This document shows positions 16,635 to 24,189 of a stretch of 35,521 nt of DNA, piece by piece. The DNA is from Dorea sp. AM10-31 (GTDB lineage: Bacteria; Bacillota; Clostridia; Lachnospirales; Lachnospiraceae). The DNA lies in NCBI RefSeq assembly GCF_003435815.1, contig NZ_QTUV01000014.1, forward strand, positions 1-35,521, given 5' to 3'. The translations under genes and the position numbers were made by a program. Each line of letters opens with the position of its first letter. Within the stretch, counting starts at the first letter, position 1. Under the pieces are notes generated by a model. It was not told the DNA's origin. It ran no database searches and was given only the letters and a program-made list of their open reading frames with translations.

Positions 16635-16684
16635 AGTGTCGTAGTACCGATTAAAAAAATCGTTACTGCGACACTTTTTTTATA
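16635..16684 (+). terminator. Strong terminator after the Rpn relic
   Basis: AGTGTCGTAGTACCGATT pairs with AATCGTTACTGCGACACT with one mismatch across a short A loop, then seven T and TATA. Confidence 0.9.
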
Positions 16685-16808
16685 TAAGTTATCTATAATA
16701 CTTATATTAATTTCGAATTTGTTTTCCAACCACACCTTTTGTAGAATGGAGCTAAGAACTATTGGCGCAAAATAACATTATAACCAGAAGGAAAGGAAGG
16801 AAAAAGTA

Positions 16809-18236
16809 TTGAAAAATCAAGCAAAACGAGTGCTGATGTTTGGACTGATGATAGCAGTAGCATTGTCTATGTTATTGCCAAATGTCAGTGAGGCAGCAGC
16901 GAAGAAACCGGCAGCAGTAAAGGCTAAGACAGTGAAAGTCTACAAGAGCACCAGCAACACGAAGACAGCAACCGTGAAAGTAAAATGGAAGAAAGCAAAA
17001 AATGCGAAGAAATACCGCGTTGCTTACAAAGCAAAGAGCAAAAAGAGCTGGAAGAAAGTGACAACCAAAAAGACAGCGGTCACATTAAAGAATCTGAAAG
17101 GAAATACAAAGTATTCTGTAAAAGTACGCAGTCTGAATGGCAAGAAGTACAGCAAATATAGTAAGGCAAAGACATTTAAGACAAAGAAACTGGTGAAGAA
17201 GCCATCAAAACCGGATGAGCCGAAACCGCCGATTGACGAGAAACCGGAATTAAAAATTGATAAATCTGAAGTGACATTGTATGTAAAAGATGGCTATACA
17301 GCGACAGTAACAGCAAGTGGAATCGATACAGACAAGCTGACATGGGAGTCTTCCGATGAAGCAGTTGCAACTGTAGAAAATGGTGTGATCACACCGGTAG
17401 GAGAAGGAAAAGCAGTGATCAGTGTATCTGGAGAAGACCAGAAAAAAGAGTGTCAGGTTACTGTAAAATCCAGCGCATATCAGTATGTTACAGCGAAAGA
17501 TGTACTTACGTCACTTGCATCCGGTAACAGCGAATACGAATTGATCGACGTGCGCCAGAACATAGATAAGAGCGGACTGGACATGGGTTCTTATACAAAA
17601 GCACATGTGATCAGCGCACTTGGTGCCCCGATGATGTCTGATGAATACGATTACCTTGCAGCTGATCAATGTGTAGAGAATCTGAAGAAAGTGGGCTTGT
17701 CCAATGAAAACGGTAAAAAACATGTATTTATCTGCTATTATGGTGGCGAAATTGCACAAATTGGAGTAAAAGTCGCAAGAAGTCTGATGGGAATCAACAA
17801 TGATGACATCTATATCTTGGAAAGCGGACAGTGGTCTATGGATCCGGAATGGTCATCCATGGCAAAGAATCCATATGAAGCGCCACAGTATCTTATCGGA
17901 ATGGGAACATTGAAAACAGGAGAAGCAGTGCAGACTATGACAAAGAGTCAACTTACAACAGCAATGACAGGAGAGATCAAGATCTGTAACGTACTGGATG
18001 TTCGTGTAAAAGCAGATTACGATGCAGGTCATATCGACGGAGCTGTGTCAGCATCTGTAAAAGAAAATGACGGAAGTGCATTGAAAGAAGAAGTGCAGAA
18101 AGCCGGAAAGACCTCTGTATTCGTACTTGTCGGAGATGGACAAGGCGAAGACGTAGCAGAAGCATATCAGAAAATGCTTGGTTACGGAGTAGCAGCAAAT
18201 CAGATCGTAGTACTTGACGGCGGTATGAGTAAATAA
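16809..18236 (+). CDS. Secreted Fn3-BIG2 protein with two rhodanese-like domains
   Basis: This 475-aa exported protein starts at TTG (AAGGAAGG upstream). Residues 1-28 are a signal peptide, with probable cleavage near SEA-AAK. A Lys-rich fibronectin type III domain covers about 38-126, a Lys/Pro linker 127-146 and a BIG2 Ig-like domain about 147-221. Two rhodanese-like domains follow at about 225-345 and 372-475. The first has LIDVR and a loop with C309 (FICYYGG) in the active-site position; the second has NVLDVR and DAGHIDGAV but no cysteine in its loop (LVGDGQG). Rhodaneses move sulfane sulfur through a Cys persulfide; outside the cell the role is unknown. There is no sortase motif, so it may bind the wall through the basic domains. 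A terminator follows. Confidence 0.82.
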   Translation: MKNQAKRVLMFGLMIAVALSMLLPNVSEAAAKKPAAVKAKTVKVYKSTSNTKTATVKVKWKKAKNAKKYRVAYKAKSKKSWKKVTTKKTAVTLKNLKGNTKYSVKVRSLNGKKYSKYSKAKTFKTKKLVKKPSKPDEPKPPIDEKPELKIDKSEVTLYVKDGYTATVTASGIDTDKLTWESSDEAVATVENGVITPVGEGKAVISVSGEDQKKECQVTVKSSAYQYVTAKDVLTSLASGNSEYELIDVRQNIDKSGLDMGSYTKAHVISALGAPMMSDEYDYLAADQCVENLKKVGLSNENGKKHVFICYYGGEIAQIGVKVARSLMGINNDDIYILESGQWSMDPEWSSMAKNPYEAPQYLIGMGTLKTGEAVQTMTKSQLTTAMTGEIKICNVLDVRVKADYDAGHIDGAVSASVKENDGSALKEEVQKAGKTSVFVLVGDGQGEDVAEAYQKMLGYGVAANQIVVLDGGMSK

Positions 18237-18255
18237 AATGAATAAGCAATTTTAA

Positions 18256-18295
18256 ACAGCTCCCCGGTACAGTAGTGTATCGGGGAGCTGTCTTT
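18256..18295 (+). terminator. Terminator of the rhodanese gene
   Basis: ACAGCTCCCCGGTAC pairs with GTATCGGGGAGCTGT over 15 positions (one wobble) around a 6-nt loop, followed by a short TCTTT. It probably also serves the converging small-protein operon. Confidence 0.8.
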
Positions 18296-18318
18296 GAAAA
18301 TAGGATGAATTGAAGTTA

Positions 18319-18564
18319 CTAAGCCTTAACCCACTTGCCAATCCATTTATGAGTCGTTTTATTGTATTTCCGCTTGTACAGAACACCATTTACTGTTTTA
18401 TATCTCCACTCGATAACATCACCACGTCTTGGAGAGATAGAGATTTTCTGAGGCGTTGCCGTATAAGTGGAATGAGTAATATTTGTGGAAGCCTGCGTAG
18501 TACATGGTGCAAATAAGCTAAATACTAATAGATAAACTGGAATTAATTTGACTCTTTTTTTCAT
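18319..18564 (-). CDS. Small secreted basic protein, last gene of BlaI/BlaR operon
   Basis: This 81-aa protein has a clear signal peptide (residues 1-25, KKRVKL then a hydrophobic core ending in TQA). The mature part of about 55 residues is basic, with a SPRRGDVIEWRYKTVNG segment and the repeat-like KRKYNKTTHKWIGKW. Many Lachnospiraceae encode similar short secreted proteins of unknown function behind blaR1-like genes. It begins 4 bp after the M56 protease stop, so it is co-transcribed. Function unknown. Confidence 0.65.
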   Translation of the reverse strand: MKKRVKLIPVYLLVFSLFAPCTTQASTNITHSTYTATPQKISISPRRGDVIEWRYKTVNGVLYKRKYNKTTHKWIGKWVKA

Positions 18565-18568
18565 ATAT

Positions 18569-19684
18569 TTATTGCTCCTTTATCTGAAAATCGGTCATTT
18601 CCTCAGGGATATGATCTAAAGTTGTTAAATATTTTCCATCTACATATAAATCATAATTTGAAGAATGTTTGGGATGGATGAAGTAAGCATTTTCTGAAGT
18701 GATAGCCATAACGCCTTCGGGATCTGGGAAAACTAACTCTGTCACGAATACAAAAGAAAATATCAACAATATAGTGATAAATGCTGACTGAAAAATTCGG
18801 GATATATTTTTTCGTTTTTCATCAGTAAAATCTGTTGTGATAAATTTGATTCGTGTTCGCAAATTAGATGGACTCTTTCCAACAAAGTTCATGGATAATG
18901 CATGGTGTGCACATTGCCTGTAATGTACAGTCTTTGCAGTGGACACAATTAAATTGGCATATTGGATATGTTCTTTTCGGCTGCTGTTCTGCAGGATTGC
19001 CTGATCGTTGGAAACTTCCATAAAGAGTGTATACTCTTTTTTTAGAAGATAGATCAATGGATTCCACCAGTGAATACAGCAGACGACATCTACCAGTAAC
19101 GTGATCCATAGATCATGTTTTTTATAATGCATGAGTTCGTGTTTGAAAACATATTCCAGTTCTGTGTCGGTAAAAGAAATATCCGGTAATAGTAATGTTG
19201 GTGTGCAAAGTCCGGTAATAGCCGGAGAAATAGTATCCGGCAGCACGGCAATGCGGATATTGTCAGTTGTATAGTGCGATGCCAGTTCATATAAGTGATG
19301 ATACTCGGCAGTGTCTTTTACTTCAAATCCCTTTATATAGTTATTCAATCTTATCTTGCTGATCAATAGCCGGATTAATTGAATAACAGCACCAATAAAA
19401 ACAATGCGATATAGGATATCTAAAATACTCCATCCATGAAATGGTGTGGTATCATATAGAAATCCGATTAACGTTGGCAAAATATGTTCTGATCGAAGTG
19501 TGTAAGTAAAAGGAAAATTCAAGGGAACTGCCATGCGCAGAAGAATCAATATGATTCCAATAAATACAAAGCGTTTTCCCTGTGCAAAAAATGTCTTTTT
19601 CCTATATAAAACATAATAAAAATACACGGTTAAAATCATACTTGTCGTCAGACAAGTAAGAAATGGTCCGAGAGAAAGTTCCAT
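18569..19684 (-). CDS. BlaR1/MecR1-like M56 membrane metallopeptidase
   Basis: This 371-aa integral membrane sensor protease has hydrophobic segments at about 7-27, 38-56, 88-108 and 293-314. The gluzincin motif HELMH (H182, E183, H186), E223 as likely third zinc ligand and the HWWNPL segment are diagnostic of peptidase M56. The C-terminal outside part is only about 57 residues, so the penicillin-binding sensor domain of true BlaR1 is absent and beta-lactams are not the obvious signal. On activation it should cleave the neighbouring BlaI-type repressor. It lies 7 bp behind the repressor gene and ahead of the small secreted protein. Confidence 0.88.
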   Translation of the reverse strand: MELSLGPFLTCLTTSMILTVYFYYVLYRKKTFFAQGKRFVFIGIILILLRMAVPLNFPFTYTLRSEHILPTLIGFLYDTTPFHGWSILDILYRIVFIGAVIQLIRLLISKIRLNNYIKGFEVKDTAEYHHLYELASHYTTDNIRIAVLPDTISPAITGLCTPTLLLPDISFTDTELEYVFKHELMHYKKHDLWITLLVDVVCCIHWWNPLIYLLKKEYTLFMEVSNDQAILQNSSRKEHIQYANLIVSTAKTVHYRQCAHHALSMNFVGKSPSNLRTRIKFITTDFTDEKRKNISRIFQSAFITILLIFSFVFVTELVFPDPEGVMAITSENAYFIHPKHSSNYDLYVDGKYLTTLDHIPEEMTDFQIKEQ

Positions 19685-19691
19685 AAATTGC

Positions 19692-20087
19692 TTATTGCTC
19701 CTTTTTCAGTTCTTCTTTTTTCTTAGCAATTAACTGTTCTAATTGCTCTAATTCTTCGGCGTCCGTCTCCGCGTCTATCAATGAAGCGAAGAGAGCGAAG
19801 GGGGAAGATCCAACAATGTCTCTGAATGATTCATTGAAATATTCTTCTTTTGAAACACATGGTGTATAGCTTCGTGTCAATACGGTTCCGCTATATACAA
19901 TATCTGCGACTTTGATATATTCTGCTTTCATCAGTGCCCGCAGACAAGCCTGTATGGTATTGATGTTCAAAGAAGGATTACTCTTTTCAATATCAGAGGC
20001 AATCATAGGGGTTGGACTGTTCCATAAGATCTTCATGATTTCCAGTTGCTTTTTAGTAAGCTTTTGCTTTTTAAATTTTTTCATCAT
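19692..20087 (-). CDS. BlaI/MecI/CopY-family repressor
   Basis: This 131-aa winged-helix repressor has the LTKKQLEIMKILWN start and the TPMIASDIE and INTIQACLRALMKAEYI recognition-helix region typical of BlaI/MecI. The C-terminal half is helical and would dimerise; it carries the site usually cleaved by the M56 partner. AGGAGG precedes the ATG. It is the first gene of a three-gene operon and is divergent from a secreted-protein gene, so it likely controls both promoters in the 174-bp gap. The inducer is unknown. Confidence 0.9.
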   Translation of the reverse strand: MMKKFKKQKLTKKQLEIMKILWNSPTPMIASDIEKSNPSLNINTIQACLRALMKAEYIKVADIVYSGTVLTRSYTPCVSKEEYFNESFRDIVGSSPFALFASLIDAETDAEELEQLEQLIAKKKEELKKEQ

Positions 20088-20116
20088 GTCGTCCTCCTAA
20101 GTTGTTGCCTGTTCAT

Positions 20117-20211
20117 ACTATAACGCAAAAGAGAAATTAAGTCTATAGGTAAAAAGTAATAAAAATATAAAATAATAATTTATTGACAAATTAAAAAAAT
20201 AATGATACTGT
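20117..20211. promoter_or_regulatory. Back-to-back promoters between BlaI operon and secreted-protein gene
   Basis: On the minus strand, TAGACT (20140-20145) and TATAGT (20117-20122) with 17-bp spacing face the repressor. On the plus strand, TTGACA (20183-20188) and TACTGT (20206-20211), also 17 bp apart, face the secreted protein. The two start regions are close enough for shared repression by BlaI, but I do not see a textbook TACA/TGTA dyad. Confidence 0.55.
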
Positions 20212-20261
20212 AAACAAAACAAAAACGGATCCGAAAAATAAAGACAAAAGGAGAAAATGTT

Positions 20262-21116
20262 ATGAAGAAAAGAATTGTATCGTTAGCATTAATTGGCGTA
20301 TTGACAGGGGCATTAGTGTTTGGAGCATCTGTAAATTCCACAACGGTATATGCACAGGAATCAGATAATCAAGAAGTGCTTGAAAACGATAACGAAATAT
20401 GTGACAATGAATCTGATGAAGATATTGTATTTAGCGCGGCTAAAGCTGCTGCAAATACATATACAAGAGAAGTATCAGAATACGATATGCTTAAAGCGGC
20501 TCAAAAAGCATCAAATGTTGAATTGAAAAATAATGGGTTTACAGAAGCGGATATTATAGCACTGAAAAAACCATTGAAAGGAAAAGAACACTATGGAAAA
20601 GTGACGTATACGATAAGCTGTTTAAAATTTACACCTAAAAAAGATCAAACGGATTTAAAAACAAAAATGACATGGTCATGGAGCAAGGAACCAGCGGCAT
20701 TAGTAACAGATATTGCGGCTACGACAACCAGTGAAAATTTTACAAAGGATTCTTCAAGTGCTACGGTTAAATATTATAAATACGGACATAAAGACCAGGG
20801 GGTAACTTCTCAGAATGCAATTGTAAAAACTAAAGATGCTGGAAGAGGTGTATTTACACGAATTACAATGGGAAAAAACTGGGATACAGATAAAAAAAGA
20901 TATAAAAATGTAGCTATGGCTGGCAGCATTACAACATCATGGAGTATTGGAAAAAAGGTAACACAGGTAGGTATTGCGTCAAATTATGGTCATATAGTTG
21001 TATCAGCTGCGCCAACTCCGTCAGTATCGTTCGGAGGAGGTGCGTCAATTAGTTTTGCTCCGAAATTGGTATGCAGAAGTGGAGATGAAGCATATAAAAA
21101 GGTAGTTCAAAAATAA
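20262..21116 (+). CDS. Secreted protein of unknown function divergent from blaI
   Basis: This 284-aa protein has a signal peptide at 1-31 (MKKR, hydrophobic core, VYAQ). An acidic Glu/Asp/Asn-rich segment covers about 32-55, and an Ala-rich helix with YDMLKAAQKASNVELKNNGF lies at about 78-97. From about residue 105 the sequence is beta-rich, with KVTYTISCLKFTPKKDQ, TWSWSKEPA and a Gly/Ser-rich PSVSFGGGASISFAPK end. I recognise no catalytic motif or named domain. It is transcribed away from the BlaI/M56 operon and followed by a tiny membrane-protein gene 13 bp downstream, suggesting an induced secreted-protein module. AAGGAG supports the start. Function unknown. Confidence 0.75.
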   Translation: MKKRIVSLALIGVLTGALVFGASVNSTTVYAQESDNQEVLENDNEICDNESDEDIVFSAAKAAANTYTREVSEYDMLKAAQKASNVELKNNGFTEADIIALKKPLKGKEHYGKVTYTISCLKFTPKKDQTDLKTKMTWSWSKEPAALVTDIAATTTSENFTKDSSSATVKYYKYGHKDQGVTSQNAIVKTKDAGRGVFTRITMGKNWDTDKKRYKNVAMAGSITTSWSIGKKVTQVGIASNYGHIVVSAAPTPSVSFGGGASISFAPKLVCRSGDEAYKKVVQK

Positions 21117-21129
21117 AGAGGTGAAGAAA

Positions 21130-21294
21130 ATGAAAGGATGGTTATTGCTAGTGGTATCGATTTTTACTGCTGGTATTGGAATGCTTGTAGTAGGACTCCC
21201 GGGTGGAGAATTAACAGATGCAGCATTGATGGGAGGCGCAATTATTGGTTTCTTGGCACCGTCAATTGTGTATTTGGGAAATCATCTGAAATAA
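21130..21294 (+). CDS. 54-aa hydrophobic membrane peptide
   Basis: This short open frame follows the secreted protein by 13 bp and has GAGGTGAAG about 8 bases before its ATG. It begins MKGWLLLVVSIFTAGIGML and ends LAPSIVYLGNHLK, with two hydrophobic segments (about 4-23 and 32-49) separated by a short polar PGGELTD turn, so it should be a two-pass membrane protein. Its pattern is shared by the 45-aa frame at 21535. Function unknown; an accessory to the secreted protein is possible. Confidence 0.55.
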   Translation: MKGWLLLVVSIFTAGIGMLVVGLPGGELTDAALMGGAIIGFLAPSIVYLGNHLK

Positions 21295-21411
21295 AAATGT
21301 GCTATATTTATAATTTAATTGGTTATCACGTTAGCAGTGCTTTTGATCCTTGCTGGGATTAACCTGGCAAGAAACAGCACATTTCCATAATTATATAAAA
21401 TGCACAAAAAT

Positions 21412-21454
21412 CACAAAACTTCCCATTTTATGTCACAAAATGGGAAGTTTTGTG
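21412..21454. terminator. Perfect 18-bp stem terminator
   Basis: CACAAAACTTCCCATTTT pairs perfectly with AAAATGGGAAGTTTTGTG around a 7-nt loop. It terminates the secreted-protein/54-aa gene pair and can work in both directions. Confidence 0.8.
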
Positions 21455-21534
21455 GTTACTATATATGTAGAGGTTATAAGCGGAGTATGCGCTGGGGAAA
21501 CTAAGGTATGAAGAAGAATCGGAGGTACGTGTAT

Positions 21535-21672
21535 ATGTTAAAACCGGGATTAATACTTTTTTGTATAGCACTTATAACAGGAGGAATCGGATTCTTCATA
21601 GGAGGGGGAGCTTTCATGCTTCTTGGATATTTAACGCCGTTTTTGCTGTATATAGTTAATCATATAAAATAG
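21535..21672 (+). CDS. 45-aa hydrophobic peptide, apparent paralogue of the 54-aa one
   Basis: It has a good Shine-Dalgarno (GGAGGT, 21521-21526) 8 bases before the ATG. The sequence has two hydrophobic segments split by GGG and ends TPFLLYIVNHIK, parallel to APSIVYLGNHLK in the 54-aa peptide. Past its stop, another frame (about 21669-21752) continues with a hydrophobic SFGITCFCAGYTFGK segment, so it may be a frameshifted remnant of a longer protein. Confidence 0.45.
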   Translation: MLKPGLILFCIALITGGIGFFIGGGAFMLLGYLTPFLLYIVNHIK

Positions 21673-21742
21673 TTGCAGTTGTGAGCTTTGGCATCACCTG
21701 CTTTTGTGCTGGATACACATTCGGCAAGGATAATCATAAACC

Positions 21743-21788
21743 ACAAAAATAACCGCCCCAGTCTGACAAACTAAGCGGTTACTTTTGT
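21743..21788. terminator. Bidirectional terminator before the ROK gene end
   Basis: ACAAAA-A-TAACCGC pairs with GCGGTTA-C-TTTTGT with one mismatch. T-runs flank it in both directions, so it can stop the small-peptide transcript and the converging ROK gene. Confidence 0.65.
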
Positions 21789-21828
21789 AATCATAAGTAT
21801 GCGGACTAACCGTCTATCGGGAGTCCAC

Positions 21829-22989
21829 TTAAATATCCTGCCTCAAATGAGCGACAAACTGCTCGGTGAAACTCTGAATATATGGAACTGCGGCGCCGAT
21901 TGCTACGGCGTCTTTTTTGCATTTGCCGGAGAGAATGTAAGTAACATTGCTGTCGAATGTGGAGCGCGCGGCTACCTTTTCGCGGATCAGGTCGAGATCT
22001 TCATCTGTGAAATAAGACGCAATGTGTCCGCCTAGAATGACCGGTGTTTCCAAAACCATATGCAGGTTGTTGATCAGCACGGCAACGTCTGAAAGATAGT
22101 GATCCAGACGAGTCAGGCAGTTGGTATTCCCGGCTGCTTTTTTCTCAAAAAATTGATCCAGCTCCTGGTGAATGTCATCGGCATCGGAGCCTAATAGAGC
22201 GTGTCCGGAACAGTAACATTCGGCGCAGCCTTTCTTGCCACAGTAACAGGTAAGTCCATCCGGAACGAGTGTCATATGCTCGAAAGTACCACTTTTTCCT
22301 GTGGCGCCAACCTGCAGTTTTCCGTCAATCAGCACGGCGCCGCCCAGATGCTGCCCAAGAGAAATGTAAATAGCATCAGTCAGAGAACGCCGCTCCCATA
22401 ACTCGCTGTAGCAGGCACATTCCGCATCGTGAATGAGTTTGCATGGAAAACGAAATGCATTTGCAAAAGTATCCAGACGCAGTCCGGTACTGTTTAAGAT
22501 CTCACCATAAGTAAAACTTTCTCCATCCGGGGAAATCAGTCCCTGTACACCAAGTCCGATGCCAAGTACTTTTTCTTCTTCGTAGTGATTAGTGTTCATG
22601 AAGTTCTGTACAGCATCTTTTAAAGAGATGAAATAATCATCTGTCGGTTCGAAATCCAGAAAAATCTTCTCGCGTGCAATCACCTTTCCATATAAATTAA
22701 GTGCAACAATCGTCGCCCGGTGCGGCAGCAGTTCGATCCCGATCGCAATACGCGCAAGCGCTTCTACCTGATAGGCAACCGCACGGCGTCCGACCGTGGA
22801 ATCCAGCCTTCCGCATGTCTTAATAAGAGAAGCATCCAGAAGTGTATTCAGATGCTGTGATACCGTTGGCAGGCTGATGCCAAGCTCATTTGCGATCATC
22901 TGCTTCGGGCAGGACGGATGCTGGTAAATAAATGAGTACACGTCCGACAAATTCTTTAATTTTATATCTGTAAGTGTGAAAAAATCCAT
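21829..22989 (-). CDS. ROK-family transcriptional regulator (NagC/XylR type)
   Basis: This 386-aa regulator has an N-terminal winged helix (about 10-65: KQMIANELGISLPTVSQHLNTLLDASLI). A ROK sugar-kinase-like domain follows, with GIGLGVQGLISPDG and the zinc motif CYCGKKGCAECYCSG, which in ROK repressors holds structural zinc. The kinase-like ATP loop and catalytic Asp region are degenerate, so it should sense a sugar rather than phosphorylate it. It is divergent from an SDR polyol/ketose reductase, its likely target, and may also control the sugar locus at 266-13419, which has no regulator of its own. The start is at the ATG beside the intergenic region; its Shine-Dalgarno is weak. Confidence 0.87.
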   Translation of the reverse strand: MDFFTLTDIKLKNLSDVYSFIYQHPSCPKQMIANELGISLPTVSQHLNTLLDASLIKTCGRLDSTVGRRAVAYQVEALARIAIGIELLPHRATIVALNLYGKVIAREKIFLDFEPTDDYFISLKDAVQNFMNTNHYEEEKVLGIGLGVQGLISPDGESFTYGEILNSTGLRLDTFANAFRFPCKLIHDAECACYSELWERRSLTDAIYISLGQHLGGAVLIDGKLQVGATGKSGTFEHMTLVPDGLTCYCGKKGCAECYCSGHALLGSDADDIHQELDQFFEKKAAGNTNCLTRLDHYLSDVAVLINNLHMVLETPVILGGHIASYFTDEDLDLIREKVAARSTFDSNVTYILSGKCKKDAVAIGAAVPYIQSFTEQFVAHLRQDI

Positions 22990-23331
22990 AATCTAGTCCC
23001 CTATTCATCTGCAACTGTTTAAAACCTTTTACCCCAGCAATTCGCAAAATACACATAAATGTGTTCTTTCGCAGCTACGCAGCTATTTTACAAAATCAAT
23101 TAATAAAAAGATATAAGATAAGTATACATAATAAAAGTACAATCGTCCAGAGACAGATTGAGATCGTAAGTGTTTCACAAATTCGAGGGTAAAAGATTGT
23201 GAAGTTTACAGTATTGTATATTTACTTTAAATAGGCTATTCTGTAAATACATTATATAAAATGATTTTATAAAATAAAATTATAAAATGATTCAAAACGT
23301 AAAAACACACTATAAATTAGGAGGAATCATC
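22990..23331. promoter_or_regulatory. 342-bp divergent region between ROK regulator and SDR gene
   Basis: No gene is seen. The right part is extremely AT-rich and contains two copies of TATAAAATGATT (23255-23266 and 23281-23292) flanking a perfect 12-bp palindrome ATTTTATAAAAT (23264-23275), a reasonable operator for the ROK protein. A further inverted pair, TTTACAG and CTGTAAA, flanks the tract at about 23199-23246. Promoters cannot be fixed with confidence. TAGGAGG at 23318-23324 is the SDR ribosome site. Confidence 0.4.
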
Positions 23332-24108
23332 ATGGGAATTATTGAGAAAATGAGACTGGATGGAAAGAAAGGTTTTGTAACAGGAGCAGCAAGAGGAATT
23401 GGTAAATGTACCGCAACTGCATTTGCAGAGGCAGGAGCTGATGTGGCAATCGTTGACCTTGATATCGAGGAAGCAAAGAAGACAGCGGCAGAACTGGCTG
23501 AGAAGACAGGAAGAAAAGTCATTGCGATCCAGACAGACTGCACGAACAAAGAGCAGGTTGACGAGATGGTAGAGACAGTTGTAAAGGAACTTGGCGGACT
23601 GGATTTCTGTCATAACAACGCAGGTATCTGCATCAACGCTCCGGCGGAAGAGATGACTTATGAGCAGTGGTCAAAGGTTATTAACATCAACCTGAACGGT
23701 ATTTTCTTAACAGATATCGCAGCAGGAAAATATATGCTGGCTCACGGCGGCGGATCTATCATAAATACTGCATCCATGTCTGCACATATTGTTAATGTCC
23801 CACAGCCACAGTGTGCATACAATGCATCTAAAGCAGGTGTGATCCAGTTGACAAAATCTCTCGCGATCGAGTGGGCTAAACGTGGTGTGCGTGTGAACTG
23901 TATCAGCCCTGGATATATCGGCACAGAACTGACACTGAACTCTCCGACACTGATTCCGCTGATCGAGAAATGGAACGAGATGGCACCGCTTGGAAGAATG
24001 GGAAAACCGGAAGAACTGGAATCCATCTGCGTATATCTGGCAGGTGATACAAGCACATTTACAACAGGATCTGATTTCGTGATCGACGGAGCATTTACAT
24101 GTTTCTAA
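23332..24108 (+). CDS. SDR-family sugar/polyol dehydrogenase (sorbose-reductase-like)
   Basis: This classical SDR of 258 aa (start at ATG 23332, TAGGAGG 7 bases ahead; an upstream in-frame ATG at 23287 lacks a ribosome site) has TGAARGIG at 17-24, NNAGI, the catalytic Ser in TASMSAH, and YNASK. The segment SAHIVNVPQPQCAYNASKAG is characteristic of the NADP mannitol dehydrogenase, L-sorbose reductase and L-xylulose reductase group. It likely interconverts a ketose and an alditol. Its only clear neighbour is the divergent ROK regulator. After its stop, a ribosome site and 13-codon frame (24133-24174) run into the terminator, perhaps the stub of a deleted gene. Confidence 0.85.
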   Translation: MGIIEKMRLDGKKGFVTGAARGIGKCTATAFAEAGADVAIVDLDIEEAKKTAAELAEKTGRKVIAIQTDCTNKEQVDEMVETVVKELGGLDFCHNNAGICINAPAEEMTYEQWSKVININLNGIFLTDIAAGKYMLAHGGGSIINTASMSAHIVNVPQPQCAYNASKAGVIQLTKSLAIEWAKRGVRVNCISPGYIGTELTLNSPTLIPLIEKWNEMAPLGRMGKPEELESICVYLAGDTSTFTTGSDFVIDGAFTCF

Positions 24109-24151
24109 ACATAGAATATAGGAGAATACAGATATGAGTGGCACAAATAGC

Positions 24152-24187
24152 AGAGAAATTGACTTGTTTTTATAAGTCAGTTTCTCT
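24152..24187. terminator. Bidirectional terminator between SDR and histidine kinase genes
   Basis: AGAGAAATTGACTT pairs over 14 positions (one wobble) with AAGTCAGTTTCTCT around GTTTTTAT. It serves the converging genes on both sides. Confidence 0.75.
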
Positions 24188-24189
24188 GC

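Noticed and set aside
18569..20087. Beta-lactam resistance regulation (true BlaR1-BlaI with a beta-lactamase)
   Set aside because: The M56 protein lacks the penicillin-binding sensor domain and no beta-lactamase or PBP2a gene is nearby.
24133..24174. 13-codon peptide gene after the SDR gene
   Set aside because: The frame runs into the terminator stem and has no features; more likely a deleted gene's stub.
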